Part shown: positions 46,049-54,701 of the stretch, one piece after another
How the letters are laid out: the number at the start of each line of letters is the position of its first letter
Position numbering within the stretch: the first letter of the stretch is position 1
Assembly (NCBI RefSeq): GCF_001278075.1
Contig: NZ_CP011340.1
Span: forward strand, 930,001-994,000
Source of the DNA: Streptomyces pristinaespiralis
GTDB taxonomy: Bacteria; Actinomycetota; Actinomycetes; Streptomycetales; Streptomycetaceae
DNA: 64,000 nt
Direction of reading: 5' to 3'
Notes under the pieces: model-generated
Databases searched by the model: none
What the model saw: only the letters and a program-made list of their open reading frames with translations
What the model was told of the DNA's origin: nothing
Program-made: the position numbers and the translations under genes

Positions 46049-46906
46049 ATGACCATCCTTGTCACCGGAAGCCGCGGCAAAGTCGGCTCCGCCCTTGTCA
46101 CGCTCCTGCACCGGCAAGGGCTGCGCGTACGAGCCGGGTCCGCGAGCCCCGGCGACCTCACGTTTCCCGCGGACGTGGAGACCGTGCGATGCGCCCTCGA
46201 CGACCCGTCGACGTTTCCGGCAGCCCTCGACTCCGTGACCTCCGTCTTCCTTTACGCCGAGCCGTCGCACACCGACGCCTTCGTCGCACAGGCCCACGCG
46301 GCCGGTGTCGGGCACATCGTGCTGCTGTCGTCCAGTGCCGTCATGAGCTCGGACGCGGCCGACAACCCGATCGCCGCCTCCCACCTCCTGGCCGAGCAGG
46401 CACTGGCCGCCGGCCCGGTCGAGGCGACCGTCCTCCGCCCCGGAGCGTTCGCGGGCAACGCCCTCCAGTGGGCGGGTGCGCTGCGCTCGACCGGCGCCCT
46501 GGACCTGCCGTACCCGCAGAGCCACGGCGACCCGATCCATGAGGACGACATCGCGCGGGTGGCGGCGGCAGTGCTCACCGGGCAGGGACCACGCGGCGGC
46601 ACCCACCATCTGACCGGGCCGCAGTCCATCACCTTCGCCGAGCAGATCGCGACGCTTTCACGAGCAGCCGGCCGCACCACGCCCGTGGACATACGAACAG
46701 TGACCCGCGAGCAGTGGCTGGAGTCCGTGTCCGCTTTTTTGCCCGGGGAGTTCGCCCGGGCGCTGCTCGACCACTGGGCCTCGACGGACGGTTCGCCCGC
46801 GGTCCTCACCCGGACCGTCGAGGAACTGACCGGCCGCCCCGCCCGCACGTTCGGCGAGTGGGCGGAGGAACACGCCGATGCCTTCCGTGTGGAGCAAACG
46901 ACGTGA
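46049..46906 (+). CDS. NmrA-like NAD(P)-binding protein
   Basis: ATG 46049 has TAAGG 8 bases upstream; an earlier frame from 45974 overlaps the operator. The 285 residues begin MTILVTGSRGKVGSALVTLL, the glycine-rich dinucleotide loop, and include VLLSSSAVMSS and the substrate-side LRPGAFAGNALQWAGALR. It is an atypical SDR of the NmrA/TMR type (quinone or redox sensor-like), without a YxxxK catalytic pair. The convergent MarR gene and the palindromic operator suggest induction by an aromatic or oxidising compound. Confidence 0.86.
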   Translation: MTILVTGSRGKVGSALVTLLHRQGLRVRAGSASPGDLTFPADVETVRCALDDPSTFPAALDSVTSVFLYAEPSHTDAFVAQAHAAGVGHIVLLSSSAVMSSDAADNPIAASHLLAEQALAAGPVEATVLRPGAFAGNALQWAGALRSTGALDLPYPQSHGDPIHEDDIARVAAAVLTGQGPRGGTHHLTGPQSITFAEQIATLSRAAGRTTPVDIRTVTREQWLESVSAFLPGEFARALLDHWASTDGSPAVLTRTVEELTGRPARTFGEWAEEHADAFRVEQTT

Positions 46907-46977
46907 GGTGTCCGGCCCCGGGGGCAGCCCGGAGAGCGCTCACCGGTCCCACGCGGCCTACCCGAACGCGCCGGCGC

Positions 46978-47487
46978 CTAGAGGGCGAGGTCGCCGCCGC
47001 GCAGTCGCTCCATCTGGGCCGCCGACAGTTCGGTGGTACGCCGCATGTAGCCGATGAGCAGGGCGATCTCGTCGTCGTCGTACCCGTCGAACATCGCCGT
47101 GTACGCGCCGTTCAACCGCTGCCACAGCGCGCCGAACTCCGCCATCCGCTCGGGCACCGTCCGCACCAGGACCCGTCGGCGGTCCTTCGTGTCGCGCTCG
47201 CGGGTGACATGGCCGGAGCGCTCCAGGCGGTCGACGAGGCGCGTGGCCGAGCCGGTGGTCAGGCCCGTCAGCTCGGCGACGCGGCCGGTGGTGACCGGCT
47301 CCTCTTCCAGGCCGAGGAGGTTCAGGCACTGAAGGTCGGTGGGGTGGAGTCGCAGATGGTCGGCGACCGCCTGGTTGAACAGGGCGTACGAGGCCATGTA
47401 ACGGCGCGAGGCGGTGCGCAGCTCGTCCATGAGACGGGCCCGCCCGGCGTCCTTTGCCGTGGGGAGCGGTTCGTCCTTCTGCGTCAT
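46978..47487 (-). CDS. MarR-family regulator
   Basis: A 169-residue winged-helix protein with LHPTDLQCLNLLGLEEEPVTTGRVAELTGLTTGSATRLVDRLERSGHVTRE read as two blocks, then DRRRVLVRTVPE, the wing. Dimer helices flank it. Cys in LQCLNLL could be redox active. The start is leaderless: TACACT ends 6 bases before ATG 47487. It converges with the NmrA gene, which it probably controls through the AAGCTGCG sites. Confidence 0.9.
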   Translation of the reverse strand: MTQKDEPLPTAKDAGRARLMDELRTASRRYMASYALFNQAVADHLRLHPTDLQCLNLLGLEEEPVTTGRVAELTGLTTGSATRLVDRLERSGHVTRERDTKDRRRVLVRTVPERMAEFGALWQRLNGAYTAMFDGYDDDEIALLIGYMRRTTELSAAQMERLRGGDLAL

Positions 47488-47493
47488 GCAGAA

Positions 47494-47510
47494 AGTGTAG
47501 GGCGCAGCTT
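47494..47510 (-). promoter_or_regulatory. Leaderless marR promoter with operator half-site
   Basis: TACACT (47499-47494) is followed by TTCTGC and ATG 47487. Just upstream, AAGCTGCG (47510-47503) matches one arm of the palindrome at 45967-45985, which suits autoregulation. Confidence 0.5.
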
Positions 47511-47563
47511 CGGGCGCACACGCCGCACGTCCCGGGACTCCGAGGGCCGCTGCGCCGCCGGCT

Positions 47564-47932
47564 TCAGGGCAGTTCCGTCCGGTACTCGCTCAGGCGCAGC
47601 AGTTCTTCGCCCGTGGCATACAGCTCGACGAGCAGCGACCGCAGCGACCGGCCGGCCTCCGTCAGCGCGTACCGCGTGCGCACGGGGAAGCCGCGCCTGC
47701 GTTCCACCCCCACCAGACCTCTGTCCTCGAGCGCTCGGAGCCGGTCGGTCAGCACTTTCGCCGACAGTTCGGGGAACAGTGCCCGCAGTTCCATGAAGCC
47801 GCGAGGGCCGCCCATCAACTCCCTCAGCAGCAGTGTGGTCCAACGGCCCGAGACCGCCGCGAGGGCGACCTCGACAGGGCAGTCGGCCTCCGGCCGCCGG
47901 GTGCGGCCCCGCGGACCGGGTACCAGCTCCAC
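47564..47932 (-). CDS. HxlR-family regulator
   Basis: The HxlR core starts at DCPVEVALAAVSGRWTTLLLREL and continues with FMELRALFPELSAKVLTDRLRALEDRGLV and a YALTEAGRSL wing. GTG 47932 gives 122 residues, the normal size; an ATG at 48001 would overlap the divergent SnoaL-like gene start. The conserved Cys in DCPVE often senses electrophiles. It is divergent from the SnoaL-like gene, which it likely controls. The exact start is uncertain. Confidence 0.85.
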   Translation of the reverse strand: MELVPGPRGRTRRPEADCPVEVALAAVSGRWTTLLLRELMGGPRGFMELRALFPELSAKVLTDRLRALEDRGLVGVERRRGFPVRTRYALTEAGRSLRSLLVELYATGEELLRLSEYRTELP

Positions 47933-47992
47933 GTCCCACCCGGTGTGGGTTTCCGTTTGGTTACCTGCTTCCGCGGGCTGTTCGCTTGCCAC

Positions 47993-48421
47993 ATGACGCA
48001 TCCCACCAGTGTGCCCCTGGCGACCCGCGCCGCCGAACACCCGTACGCCTTCGAGCGGGCGTTCAACACCTTCGATCCGACGATCCTCGACCAGCTCTAC
48101 GAGCCCGGTGCGGGCTTCGTGCCGACGCCCGGCCACATGGTCACCGGAACAGACCGCCTCCGCGCCAACGGGGAGTTCCTGCGGCTGCGCGTCCCGATCC
48201 GGGTGACGCCACGTCAGACGTACGTCGTCGGTGATCTGGCGCTGCTGATCGTCGACTTCGTCATCGCCGGCAGCGCGCCCGACGGTGACGAGGTACGGAT
48301 CGAGGGCACCGCGACGGACGTGGCCCGCCGTGGCGCGGACGGGTTCTGGCGCTACGCCATCGACAACCCCTTCGGGGTGGCTCGGAGCACCGAACCGGGC
48401 CGGGACCCGGTTCCGGGCTGA
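47993..48421 (+). CDS. SnoaL-like (NTF2-fold) protein
   Basis: ATG 47993 gives 142 residues. The sequence HPYAFERAFNTFDPTILDQLYEPGAGFV is the first helix pair of a cone-shaped NTF2/DUF4440 fold, followed by strands with YVVGDLALLIVDFVIAG and FWRYAIDNPFG. It may bind or isomerise a small hydrophobic ligand. It lies beside the divergent HxlR gene. The stop codon lies inside the left arm of a terminator hairpin. Confidence 0.83.
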   Translation: MTHPTSVPLATRAAEHPYAFERAFNTFDPTILDQLYEPGAGFVPTPGHMVTGTDRLRANGEFLRLRVPIRVTPRQTYVVGDLALLIVDFVIAGSAPDGDEVRIEGTATDVARRGADGFWRYAIDNPFGVARSTEPGRDPVPG

Positions 48422-48455
48422 GCGACCCCGCCAGAAGGCAGGGGTCGCTCAGCCC
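48415..48455. terminator. Hairpin terminator 1 of a back-to-back pair
   Basis: GGGCTGAGCGACCCC (48415-48429) pairs perfectly with 48441-48455 across an 11-base loop that itself holds GCC-AGAA-GGC. It includes the SnoaL-like stop codon. Confidence 0.8.
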
Positions 48456-48490
48456 GTCCGGCCGCGGGAGTCAGGATCCCGCGGCCGGAC
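48456..48490. terminator. Hairpin terminator 2 of a back-to-back pair
   Basis: GTCCGGCCGCGGGA (48456-48469) pairs perfectly with 48477-48490 around a 7-base loop. It abuts the first hairpin with no gap and ends 8 bases before the mannanase stop. Confidence 0.8.
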
Positions 48491-48497
48491 GGTCGGG

Positions 48498-50264
48498 TCA
48501 CGCGACGGCGCAGGTGGTGCCGTCGAGCGTGAAGGCGGCCGGCGCGGAGTTGGCGCCGCCCTTGGCGCCGGTGAAGCCGAGGGTCACCGAACCGCCTGCG
48601 GGGATGTGGGAGGTGTAGGACGCGGGGGTGACGCTCACCGTGCCGCCGTCCTGGGCCGGGGTTCCGCCCCACATGTTGGTGACGCGCTGGCCGTCGGCGA
48701 AGCGGAAGACGAGCGTCCAGCCGCTGACGGCGGCGGCACCGGTGTTGCGCACGGCGATCTCGCCCTGGAAGCCGCCCGGCCACTCGTTGACGACGCGGTA
48801 CCCGACGGCGCAGCCCGCGCCGGGGGTGCCGCCTTCGTCGGTGGTGACGCTCACCGTCGCCGATCGGGCCGAGCGGTTCCCGGCCGCGTCGCGGGCGTGG
48901 ACGGCGAAGGTGTACGCGGTGCCGGCGGTGAGGCCGGTCACCGTGGCGGTGGTGGTCGAGGAGGAGGCGACCTTGGTCTCCGAGTCGCCGTCGACGGTGA
49001 CGACGTCGTATCCGGTGACGCCGACGTCGTCGGTGGCGGCGGGCCAGGTGAGGGTGGCCGAGTCCGCGGTCACGGCGGAGGCGGTCGGGGCGCCGGGGGC
49101 GGTCGGGGCCCGGGTGTCGCCCGGGTCGCCGCCGAAGACGGTGGCCTCACGAGAGGTCGCGGCGATGCCGTTCGCGCCGTGGAAGATGCGCTCGCCCCAG
49201 GAGCTGAGCCGGCTCGGGTCGAAACCGATGGCCAGGTCGAGGACAGGGTCGGTGTTGCCGCTCCAGGACCATGCGAGGTAGCCGAGCCGGAGCTGCTCGG
49301 CGGCGGCCATCATGGTGTCCTCGTCCGGGTCGCCCCACTGGTCGGCGGGGCCTCCGAACTCACCGATGAGGATGGGCAGTCCGGCGTCGACGAACGCGTT
49401 CAGGTAGTCGGTGATCTCCTGGGCGGTGTCGAAGACGCTGTACATGTGGATCGAGAAGATCAGGTTCCCGGTGGGGTCGGCGTCGTACACGGACCGGGCG
49501 TTGGCCCGCATGACTCCCTGCCAGTCCTGGCCCCAGTTGGGCGCGTCCACCATGATCGTGTGCTCGAAGCCGGCGCTGCGGAGTTTCTTGACGGCTGCGG
49601 TCGTGGGCGCGGTCCAGCCCGCGGGGTCGGTGTTGCCCCAGGGCTCGTTGCCGATGTTGATGACGACGTAGTCCTCTTCGCCGGTGAGCACGTCGCGCAG
49701 ACCGATCCAGTAGTCGGCCGCCTGGTCGAGCGTGCCGGCCGCCGCCTCCTCGCCGTAGCCGGTGGTGTCGTGCACCTCCAGCACGCAGATCAGCCGGTTG
49801 GCCTTGCAGTCCGCGACGACGGCCGCCACGTCCGCGGGGCTGTTCTCCGTCCAGCGGTGACCGCTCGAGAGAACGACCCGTACGGTGTTGGCGCCCAGCG
49901 CTTTGATGTCGGCCAGGGACTGCGTCTCGCCCGGGTACCAGGTGTGGGCGTGGTTGACGCCGCGCATGACGAAGTCGTTGCCGTTGCCTTCGACGAGCCG
50001 GCCGTCGCTGATGTGGAGCCCGGGGGCAAGGACATCGGACGGCTGGGCCTGCGCGGCGGTCGCGCCGAAGGGGCCGGGCAGGAGCAGGGCGACGACCGCG
50101 GCGAGTCCGGCCAGCAGGGCGAGGACGGAGGTTCGCGGCGTGGCGCTTCGTGCAGCACGCGCCGTAGCGCCTCCTGCCGTGCTTGTTGCCCTGCCGGCGG
50201 TCGCGCTTCCGGTAGCGCCTCTGCTCGTGGTGCGTGTTCCTGTCGTGCTTCTTGCTGTTCTCAC
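48498..50264 (-). CDS. Secreted GH5 endo-beta-mannanase with FN3 and CBM2
   Basis: GTG 50264 has GGAG five bases upstream; a TTG at 50288 is the alternative. The 588-residue protein has a long Arg/Thr-rich N-terminus before the signal helix and a cut near AAQA (about residue 74). The GH5 domain starts GLHISDGRLVEGNGNDFVMRG, typical of GH5_8 mannanases. The acid/base Glu lies in NIGNEPWGN and the nucleophile in LIGEFGGP. A fibronectin III domain (about 385-475) and a C-terminal CBM2 (about 480-588, VVNEWPGGFQGEIAVRNTG) follow. It hydrolyses mannan outside the cell. A CebR-type box lies 45 bases upstream. Confidence 0.92.
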   Translation of the reverse strand: MRTARSTTGTRTTSRGATGSATAGRATSTAGGATARAARSATPRTSVLALLAGLAAVVALLLPGPFGATAAQAQPSDVLAPGLHISDGRLVEGNGNDFVMRGVNHAHTWYPGETQSLADIKALGANTVRVVLSSGHRWTENSPADVAAVVADCKANRLICVLEVHDTTGYGEEAAAGTLDQAADYWIGLRDVLTGEEDYVVINIGNEPWGNTDPAGWTAPTTAAVKKLRSAGFEHTIMVDAPNWGQDWQGVMRANARSVYDADPTGNLIFSIHMYSVFDTAQEITDYLNAFVDAGLPILIGEFGGPADQWGDPDEDTMMAAAEQLRLGYLAWSWSGNTDPVLDLAIGFDPSRLSSWGERIFHGANGIAATSREATVFGGDPGDTRAPTAPGAPTASAVTADSATLTWPAATDDVGVTGYDVVTVDGDSETKVASSSTTTATVTGLTAGTAYTFAVHARDAAGNRSARSATVSVTTDEGGTPGAGCAVGYRVVNEWPGGFQGEIAVRNTGAAAVSGWTLVFRFADGQRVTNMWGGTPAQDGGTVSVTPASYTSHIPAGGSVTLGFTGAKGGANSAPAAFTLDGTTCAVA

Positions 50265-50308
50265 TGCGACTCCAGGAGTGGGGGTCAAGAAACGAGGACA
50301 TCGGACCT

Positions 50309-50324
50309 ATGGGAGCGCTCCCAT
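50309..50324 (-). promoter_or_regulatory. CebR/CelR-type operator
   Basis: ATGGGAGCGCTCCCAT is a perfect 16-bp palindrome containing TGGGAGCGCTCCCA, the established site of the cello-oligosaccharide-responsive LacI-family repressors CebR and CelR. It lies 45 bases upstream of the mannanase start. Confidence 0.85.
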
Positions 50325-50394
50325 GAAGCCATGAGGTCAGGAACACGTCAAGATGTCGTGCGCGTCGGTGGAGCTTCGGCCGCGCTGCCGTACG

Positions 50395-50640
50395 TCAGCG
50401 GCGCCGAGCCGCGTGTCGCCACAGGACATGGACGACGCGGACCCCTGCGAGAGCGCCGGCGACCACGGTTCCCGCGGCAAGCAGGAACGTCTCGACGGCC
50501 GGAGGGAGGGACCAGACGACGGCAGGCCCGGCAACGGCCGCGAACACCACGCCGCCCAGGAAGCACGCGCTGAGCAGGGCGTAGCCGATCTCGACCGTGA
50601 TGTCGTCCCGTTCCGCCTGGCTCCGCCGACCTGTCCCCAT
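50395..50640 (-). CDS. DUF6332 small membrane protein
   Basis: The 81-residue product reads MGTGRRSQAERDDITVEIGY and then two hydrophobic helices (ALLSACFLGGVVFAAVAGPAVV and FLLAAGTVVAGALAGVRVV), ending RHAARRR. It resembles small Streptomyces proteins classed as DUF6332. No good ribosome site is seen before ATG 50640. It is divergent from the phosphatase gene at 50860. Function unknown. Confidence 0.72.
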   Translation of the reverse strand: MGTGRRSQAERDDITVEIGYALLSACFLGGVVFAAVAGPAVVWSLPPAVETFLLAAGTVVAGALAGVRVVHVLWRHAARRR

Positions 50641-50859
50641 CGCCCAAGGATGGCACTCCGCCCCCTGCAGGTCCACGAGTTCGGCCCGGCCCGGCGGTGC
50701 CTGCCGTCGCTTGCGGCAGGGATGTGCAAAGGTCGACGTTGCTGCACCGGCGGGGCCGGTGACATCGCTGTCGCGCCTTGTGGGACGGGCCGTACGGGTG
50801 GGTCCGGCCGGCACGGCGAGGCAGCCGGTGGTGGCGTACGGAGGTGAGGGAAGACCGTC

Positions 50860-52206
50860 ATGGCGGCAGGCGAAGGAGCCTCGGGGCCGGAGCGCGACCT
50901 GCGGTGGCGCCCGGACACCCAGTTGGAGGAAATCGCCGCGCAGCTCCAGGAGTTGTCGCGCGTGAAGGACCGGATGCAGGGCCTGTTGGACGCGGTGCTC
51001 TCGATCAGCCGGGAGCTGGAGCTGTCGGAGGTTCTGCACCGCATCGTCACCACCGCGATGGAACTGGTCGGCGCCCGCTACGGGGCGCTGGGGGTCCTGC
51101 ACCGGTCCGGCCGCTCCCTGGAACAGTTCATCACCGCCGGTCTGTCCGACGAGGAGCGCGCACGGCTCGCCGGGATCGACTTCCCGCGCGGCCGCGGGGT
51201 GCTCGGCCACCTGATCCACCATCCGGAGCCGCTGCGGGTCGAGAACATCGCCGCACACCCCTCCTCGGTCGGCTTCCCGCCGGGGCATCCCCGGATGGGC
51301 ACCCTCCTCGGGGTGGCCGTCAGTGTCCGGGGCAAGATCTACGGCGACCTGTACCTGTCGGAACGCCACGACGGCCGGCCGTTCGACCGCGAGGACGAGG
51401 CCGTCATCGTCTCGCTCGCCGCCGCCGCGGGCATCGCGATCGAGAACGCCCGCCTGTACGGCAGTGTCCGCGACTCCGCGGAACACTTCCAGCGCCTGTT
51501 GCTTCCCACCCTGTCCGACCTCAGCCCCTTCCAGGGCGCGGCCGTCTACCGGCCCGCCGCCGACCCGGGCCGTCTGGGCGGGGACTGGTACGACGCCATC
51601 CTGCTGCCCGACAACGTCTGCGCCGCGGTCATCGGAGACGTCCTCGGGCACGACCTGCTGGCCGCCGCCGCCATGGCCCAGACCCGCAACATGCTGCGCG
51701 CCCTGCTGTACGACCGGCGGACACCACCGAGCGGGATCTTCAGGCAGCTGGACGACACCCTCGACGCCATCACCGATCTCCCGATCACCACCGCCTGCCT
51801 GGCGCGCATCGAGGCGCAGGGCACCGGCTACAGGGTGCACTGGAGCTCCGCGGGTCATGTCGCTCCCCTGGTGGTCCACCCCGACGGCCGGACCGAGTAC
51901 CTGGACGCGGAGCCGGGACTGCCCCTGGGTGTCGACCCCGGGCAGCACCGTCCCGACCACGTCCGGGTGCTGCCGGCCGGCAGCACCCTGGTGCTGTTCA
52001 CCGACGGGCTCGTCGAACATCCCAGCCATTCGATCGACTACGGCCTCGACCGGCTCGCCGAGCTGGCCGGCGCCCGCCCCGGCCTCCCGCTGGAGGATCT
52101 CGTGCGGACGCTCATCGACAACCACCCCGGCGAGGGGCACGACGACATGGCCGTCCTCGCCGTACGCACGCCGTCCCCGGGGGCCGGCCCGGACCGGGTC
52201 GGGTAG
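50860..52206 (+). CDS. GAF-PP2C (SpoIIE) serine phosphatase
   Basis: The 448-residue protein has a short coiled-coil (about 20-50, EIAAQLQELSRVKDRMQGLLD), a GAF domain (about 55-205) and a SpoIIE-type PP2C domain with GGDWYD, GDVLGHD and GHDDMAVL, so its metal site is complete. Unlike the protein at 261-2333 it lacks PAS and kinase domains. It should dephosphorylate an anti-anti-sigma factor when the GAF ligand is bound. GGAAG lies 6 bases before the ATG. Confidence 0.92.
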   Translation: MAAGEGASGPERDLRWRPDTQLEEIAAQLQELSRVKDRMQGLLDAVLSISRELELSEVLHRIVTTAMELVGARYGALGVLHRSGRSLEQFITAGLSDEERARLAGIDFPRGRGVLGHLIHHPEPLRVENIAAHPSSVGFPPGHPRMGTLLGVAVSVRGKIYGDLYLSERHDGRPFDREDEAVIVSLAAAAGIAIENARLYGSVRDSAEHFQRLLLPTLSDLSPFQGAAVYRPAADPGRLGGDWYDAILLPDNVCAAVIGDVLGHDLLAAAAMAQTRNMLRALLYDRRTPPSGIFRQLDDTLDAITDLPITTACLARIEAQGTGYRVHWSSAGHVAPLVVHPDGRTEYLDAEPGLPLGVDPGQHRPDHVRVLPAGSTLVLFTDGLVEHPSHSIDYGLDRLAELAGARPGLPLEDLVRTLIDNHPGEGHDDMAVLAVRTPSPGAGPDRVG

Positions 52207-52400
52207 CCGCGGTCCGGCTCTTGCCGGCACTCGCCCCGGGTGCGGGGTGCACACCGGGTGGCTCCGCGCCACAGGGCTGTCACAAGCCCCGGGGACCGCT
52301 TGACCCGGCTCCGTGGTCAGGGCCGACAGTGGTGTGGAGATCACTTGCGCGAAGGATTCCGTGCCCGGTGGTCCGGCACGGGACGAAAAGGGGGCCCGCA

Positions 52401-53018
52401 ATGACCATGACCTGCGTCATTCTCGACATCGGCGGCGTACTGGAGATCACCCCGGAAACGGGATGGGTGCAAGAGTGGGAGCAGCGGCTCGAGTTGCCGT
52501 CGGGCACGGTGAACCGGCGGCTGGGCGACGTGTGGCGGGCGGGAGGCCTCGGGAGCATCAGCGAACGCGAGGTGCACGAACAGGTGGCGGCCCGTCTGCA
52601 TCTGGACGCGCCTCAGGTCGAAGCCTTCATGGCTGATCTGTGGACGGAGTACCTGGGCACGCCGAACGACGAACTCATCGCCTGTGTGCGAGACCTGCGG
52701 GGCCGGTGCAGGCTGGGCATCCTGAGCAACAGTTTCGTCGGCGCCCGGGAGCGGGAGACGTCGCTGTACCACTTCGACGAACTGGTGGAACAGATCGTCT
52801 ACTCGCACGAGACCGGCATCGGCAAGCCCGACCCGCGAGCCTTCGAGGCCGCGTGCGCCGGTCTGGGCGTGCGGCCCGAGGACTGTCTGTTCATCGACGA
52901 CGTCGCGGTCAACATCGAGGCTGCTCGGGCCGTCGGAATGAAGGGCCACCTGTTCCAGGACAACGTCCGGACCATCGCCCGCATCGCGCGTCACGTGAAC
53001 ACGGCGGTCCTCATGTGA
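52401..53018 (+). CDS. HAD-family hydrolase
   Basis: ATG 52401 follows AAAAGGGGG. The 205-residue enzyme has motif I ILDIGGVLE, motif II ILSNSF, motif III GKPDPRAF and motif IV CLFIDDVAVN. The second motif I Asp is replaced by Gly (DxGGV), as in epoxide-hydrolase-N-like and YihX-type HAD members. The cap is small and helical (C1). It probably dephosphorylates a sugar phosphate or nucleotide. It starts 195 bases after the phosphatase gene. Confidence 0.88.
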   Translation: MTMTCVILDIGGVLEITPETGWVQEWEQRLELPSGTVNRRLGDVWRAGGLGSISEREVHEQVAARLHLDAPQVEAFMADLWTEYLGTPNDELIACVRDLRGRCRLGILSNSFVGARERETSLYHFDELVEQIVYSHETGIGKPDPRAFEAACAGLGVRPEDCLFIDDVAVNIEAARAVGMKGHLFQDNVRTIARIARHVNTAVLM

Positions 53019-53114
53019 ACGCGGCGGTCCCGGTTGCGGGCCCGGCCCCGTCCGGGCGCAGGGGCGCACCGATGGGCGGGCACAGGAGCGTTCGGCGCTG
53101 AGCGACATGGTCCG

Positions 53115-53152
53115 CGGCGGCCGGGCTCCCCTCCTCGGGCGTCCGGCCGCCG
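53115..53152. terminator. Candidate hairpin terminator
   Basis: CGGCGGCCGG (53115-53124) pairs with CCGGCCGCCG (53143-53152) across an 18-base loop. It lies between the convergent HAD and binding-protein stops. Confidence 0.5.
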
Positions 53153-53159
53153 TGCCGTG

Positions 53160-54701
53160 TCAGGTGCGGCTCGCGGTGCAGTCCGCGGGTGTGGGCCGGC
53201 CGGTCGGCCAGGCCAGGCCGACGAACCGGATGCGGCCGGGTGCGTCGGGGGCGAGTTCCACCACGGAGACCGCCTTGTTGTAGGGGTTTCCGTAGTTGTC
53301 GAGGCAGATCCAGCCGCTGGCGCCGTCGACCTTGCCCATGCCGTGCAGCCGCAGCCACGCGTCGCTGATGCGGCCGAGGGTGGGGATGACGGGGTCGCCG
53401 TCGTCGCGCATCCGGATGGCGGTGATCGCGGTGAGACCGGCGTCGTAGAAGGTGATGGTCCGCGAGTCGGTGAGTTCCACCGGGCCGATGTTCCCGATCT
53501 CCTTGCCGTTCGCCAGCTCGGCGAGGGTGCGGTAGGCGGCGGCCGAGCCGCCGGTGGCGGGCGCCTCGGGACCGGTCCAGGCGTCGGGATGGGCGACGGC
53601 GGCGTACTGGAGGGTCACGCCTTTACGGAAGGCGTCCCAGTCGAGGAGCTTGTCCGAGGAGAGCGTGGAGGCGCCGGAGCCGGTGATGACGGTGTACTTC
53701 TTCTCGGTGCAGCCCCGGTTGCCGAGTTCGTTGACGAACTGCCGCAGCTGGACGGGGCGTCCGGCGAAGTAGATGACCTTGGCGGCCGAGGTGCAGATGG
53801 TGTCGACCATCTGGTCGAAGGCGTTGGCGGTTGTGCCCTCCTCGTGGAACTCCTCGGGCGCGCGGTACTGCTCCGGCGCGCGGGGAGAACCGAGGGTCCG
53901 CTCGGCGAAGGCCCGCTTGAGCGCGTCGACGTAGTTGTCGCCGGTGCGGATGTCCTCGACGACCAGGGTGTGCTTCGGGTCGATGTTCTTGTTGAAGTGG
54001 GACAGGGCCCTGGCCTGGTCGGTCGTCGTGGGCACGACCCGGGCGAGGCCCGGGTACGCGTCGGGCCGCTGGGGGCTGTTGCCCGAGTCGTCGGCGGTGA
54101 TGGGACCGCCGACGACGGGAATGCCGAGCTCCCGGGTGAGATGGCCGATGGCTGCCTGGGTGGTGGCGGTGGAGACGTCGAAACCGATCACGGCCCGCAG
54201 GTTGTCGGTCCCGGACTCGGACATGGCGCCGAGCTGATCGGCGACGGGCTTCCAATGGGTGTGGCTGCGGCCCGGGTTGGCGAGCAGGAGGCGTATCGCC
54301 GGCTTCTTGCTGTTGGAGTCGTGGTTGGCTCGGAACTGCGCGAGGTAGGCGCCCTGCACCTCGTGGAGGGTCTTCTGCTGTTCGAAGACCTGGGCGGGCG
54401 CCATCGGCAGCATCACGGCGACGGAGACGTGCGGTTCGTCCTTGATCCGGTCGTTCTCCGCCTTGATCCGCGCGCTGACCTCCTTGAGGTTCGCGGCGAA
54501 GACGAAGCTGCCGTCGGTGACGCCCGTGCATTCCCGGGCGCCTTCGGGGCCGCGTTCCTCGATGCCCTTCCCGCAGGCCGGATCCGGCCGGAGGACGACG
54601 ATGCCGGTCCACACGGCGGCGCCGAGCACGGCCAGGGCGACGGCCAGGGCGGCCGCCTTGGTGAGCGGTCCGCCGGGGAGTCTTGCGATGAACGACGTCA
54701 T
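53160..54701 (-). CDS. Membrane-anchored periplasmic-binding-fold protein
   Basis: The 513-residue protein starts with a short cytoplasmic segment and one membrane helix (AAALAVALAVLGAAVWTGIVVL, about 15-37), without a lipobox. The outside part (about 90-490) has the type I (LivJ/branched-chain) binding fold: VSVAVMLPMAP, AVIGFDVSTATTQAAIGHLTRELGIPVVGGPIT, and late FYDAGLTAITAI. Its ATG overlaps the NTPase stop (ATGA), so the two are coupled. No permease or transport ATPase gene is near, so it probably senses rather than transports. Ligand unknown. Confidence 0.82.
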   Translation of the reverse strand: MTSFIARLPGGPLTKAAALAVALAVLGAAVWTGIVVLRPDPACGKGIEERGPEGARECTGVTDGSFVFAANLKEVSARIKAENDRIKDEPHVSVAVMLPMAPAQVFEQQKTLHEVQGAYLAQFRANHDSNSKKPAIRLLLANPGRSHTHWKPVADQLGAMSESGTDNLRAVIGFDVSTATTQAAIGHLTRELGIPVVGGPITADDSGNSPQRPDAYPGLARVVPTTTDQARALSHFNKNIDPKHTLVVEDIRTGDNYVDALKRAFAERTLGSPRAPEQYRAPEEFHEEGTTANAFDQMVDTICTSAAKVIYFAGRPVQLRQFVNELGNRGCTEKKYTVITGSGASTLSSDKLLDWDAFRKGVTLQYAAVAHPDAWTGPEAPATGGSAAAYRTLAELANGKEIGNIGPVELTDSRTITFYDAGLTAITAIRMRDDGDPVIPTLGRISDAWLRLHGMGKVDGASGWICLDNYGNPYNKAVSVVELAPDAPGRIRFVGLAWPTGRPTPADCTASRT

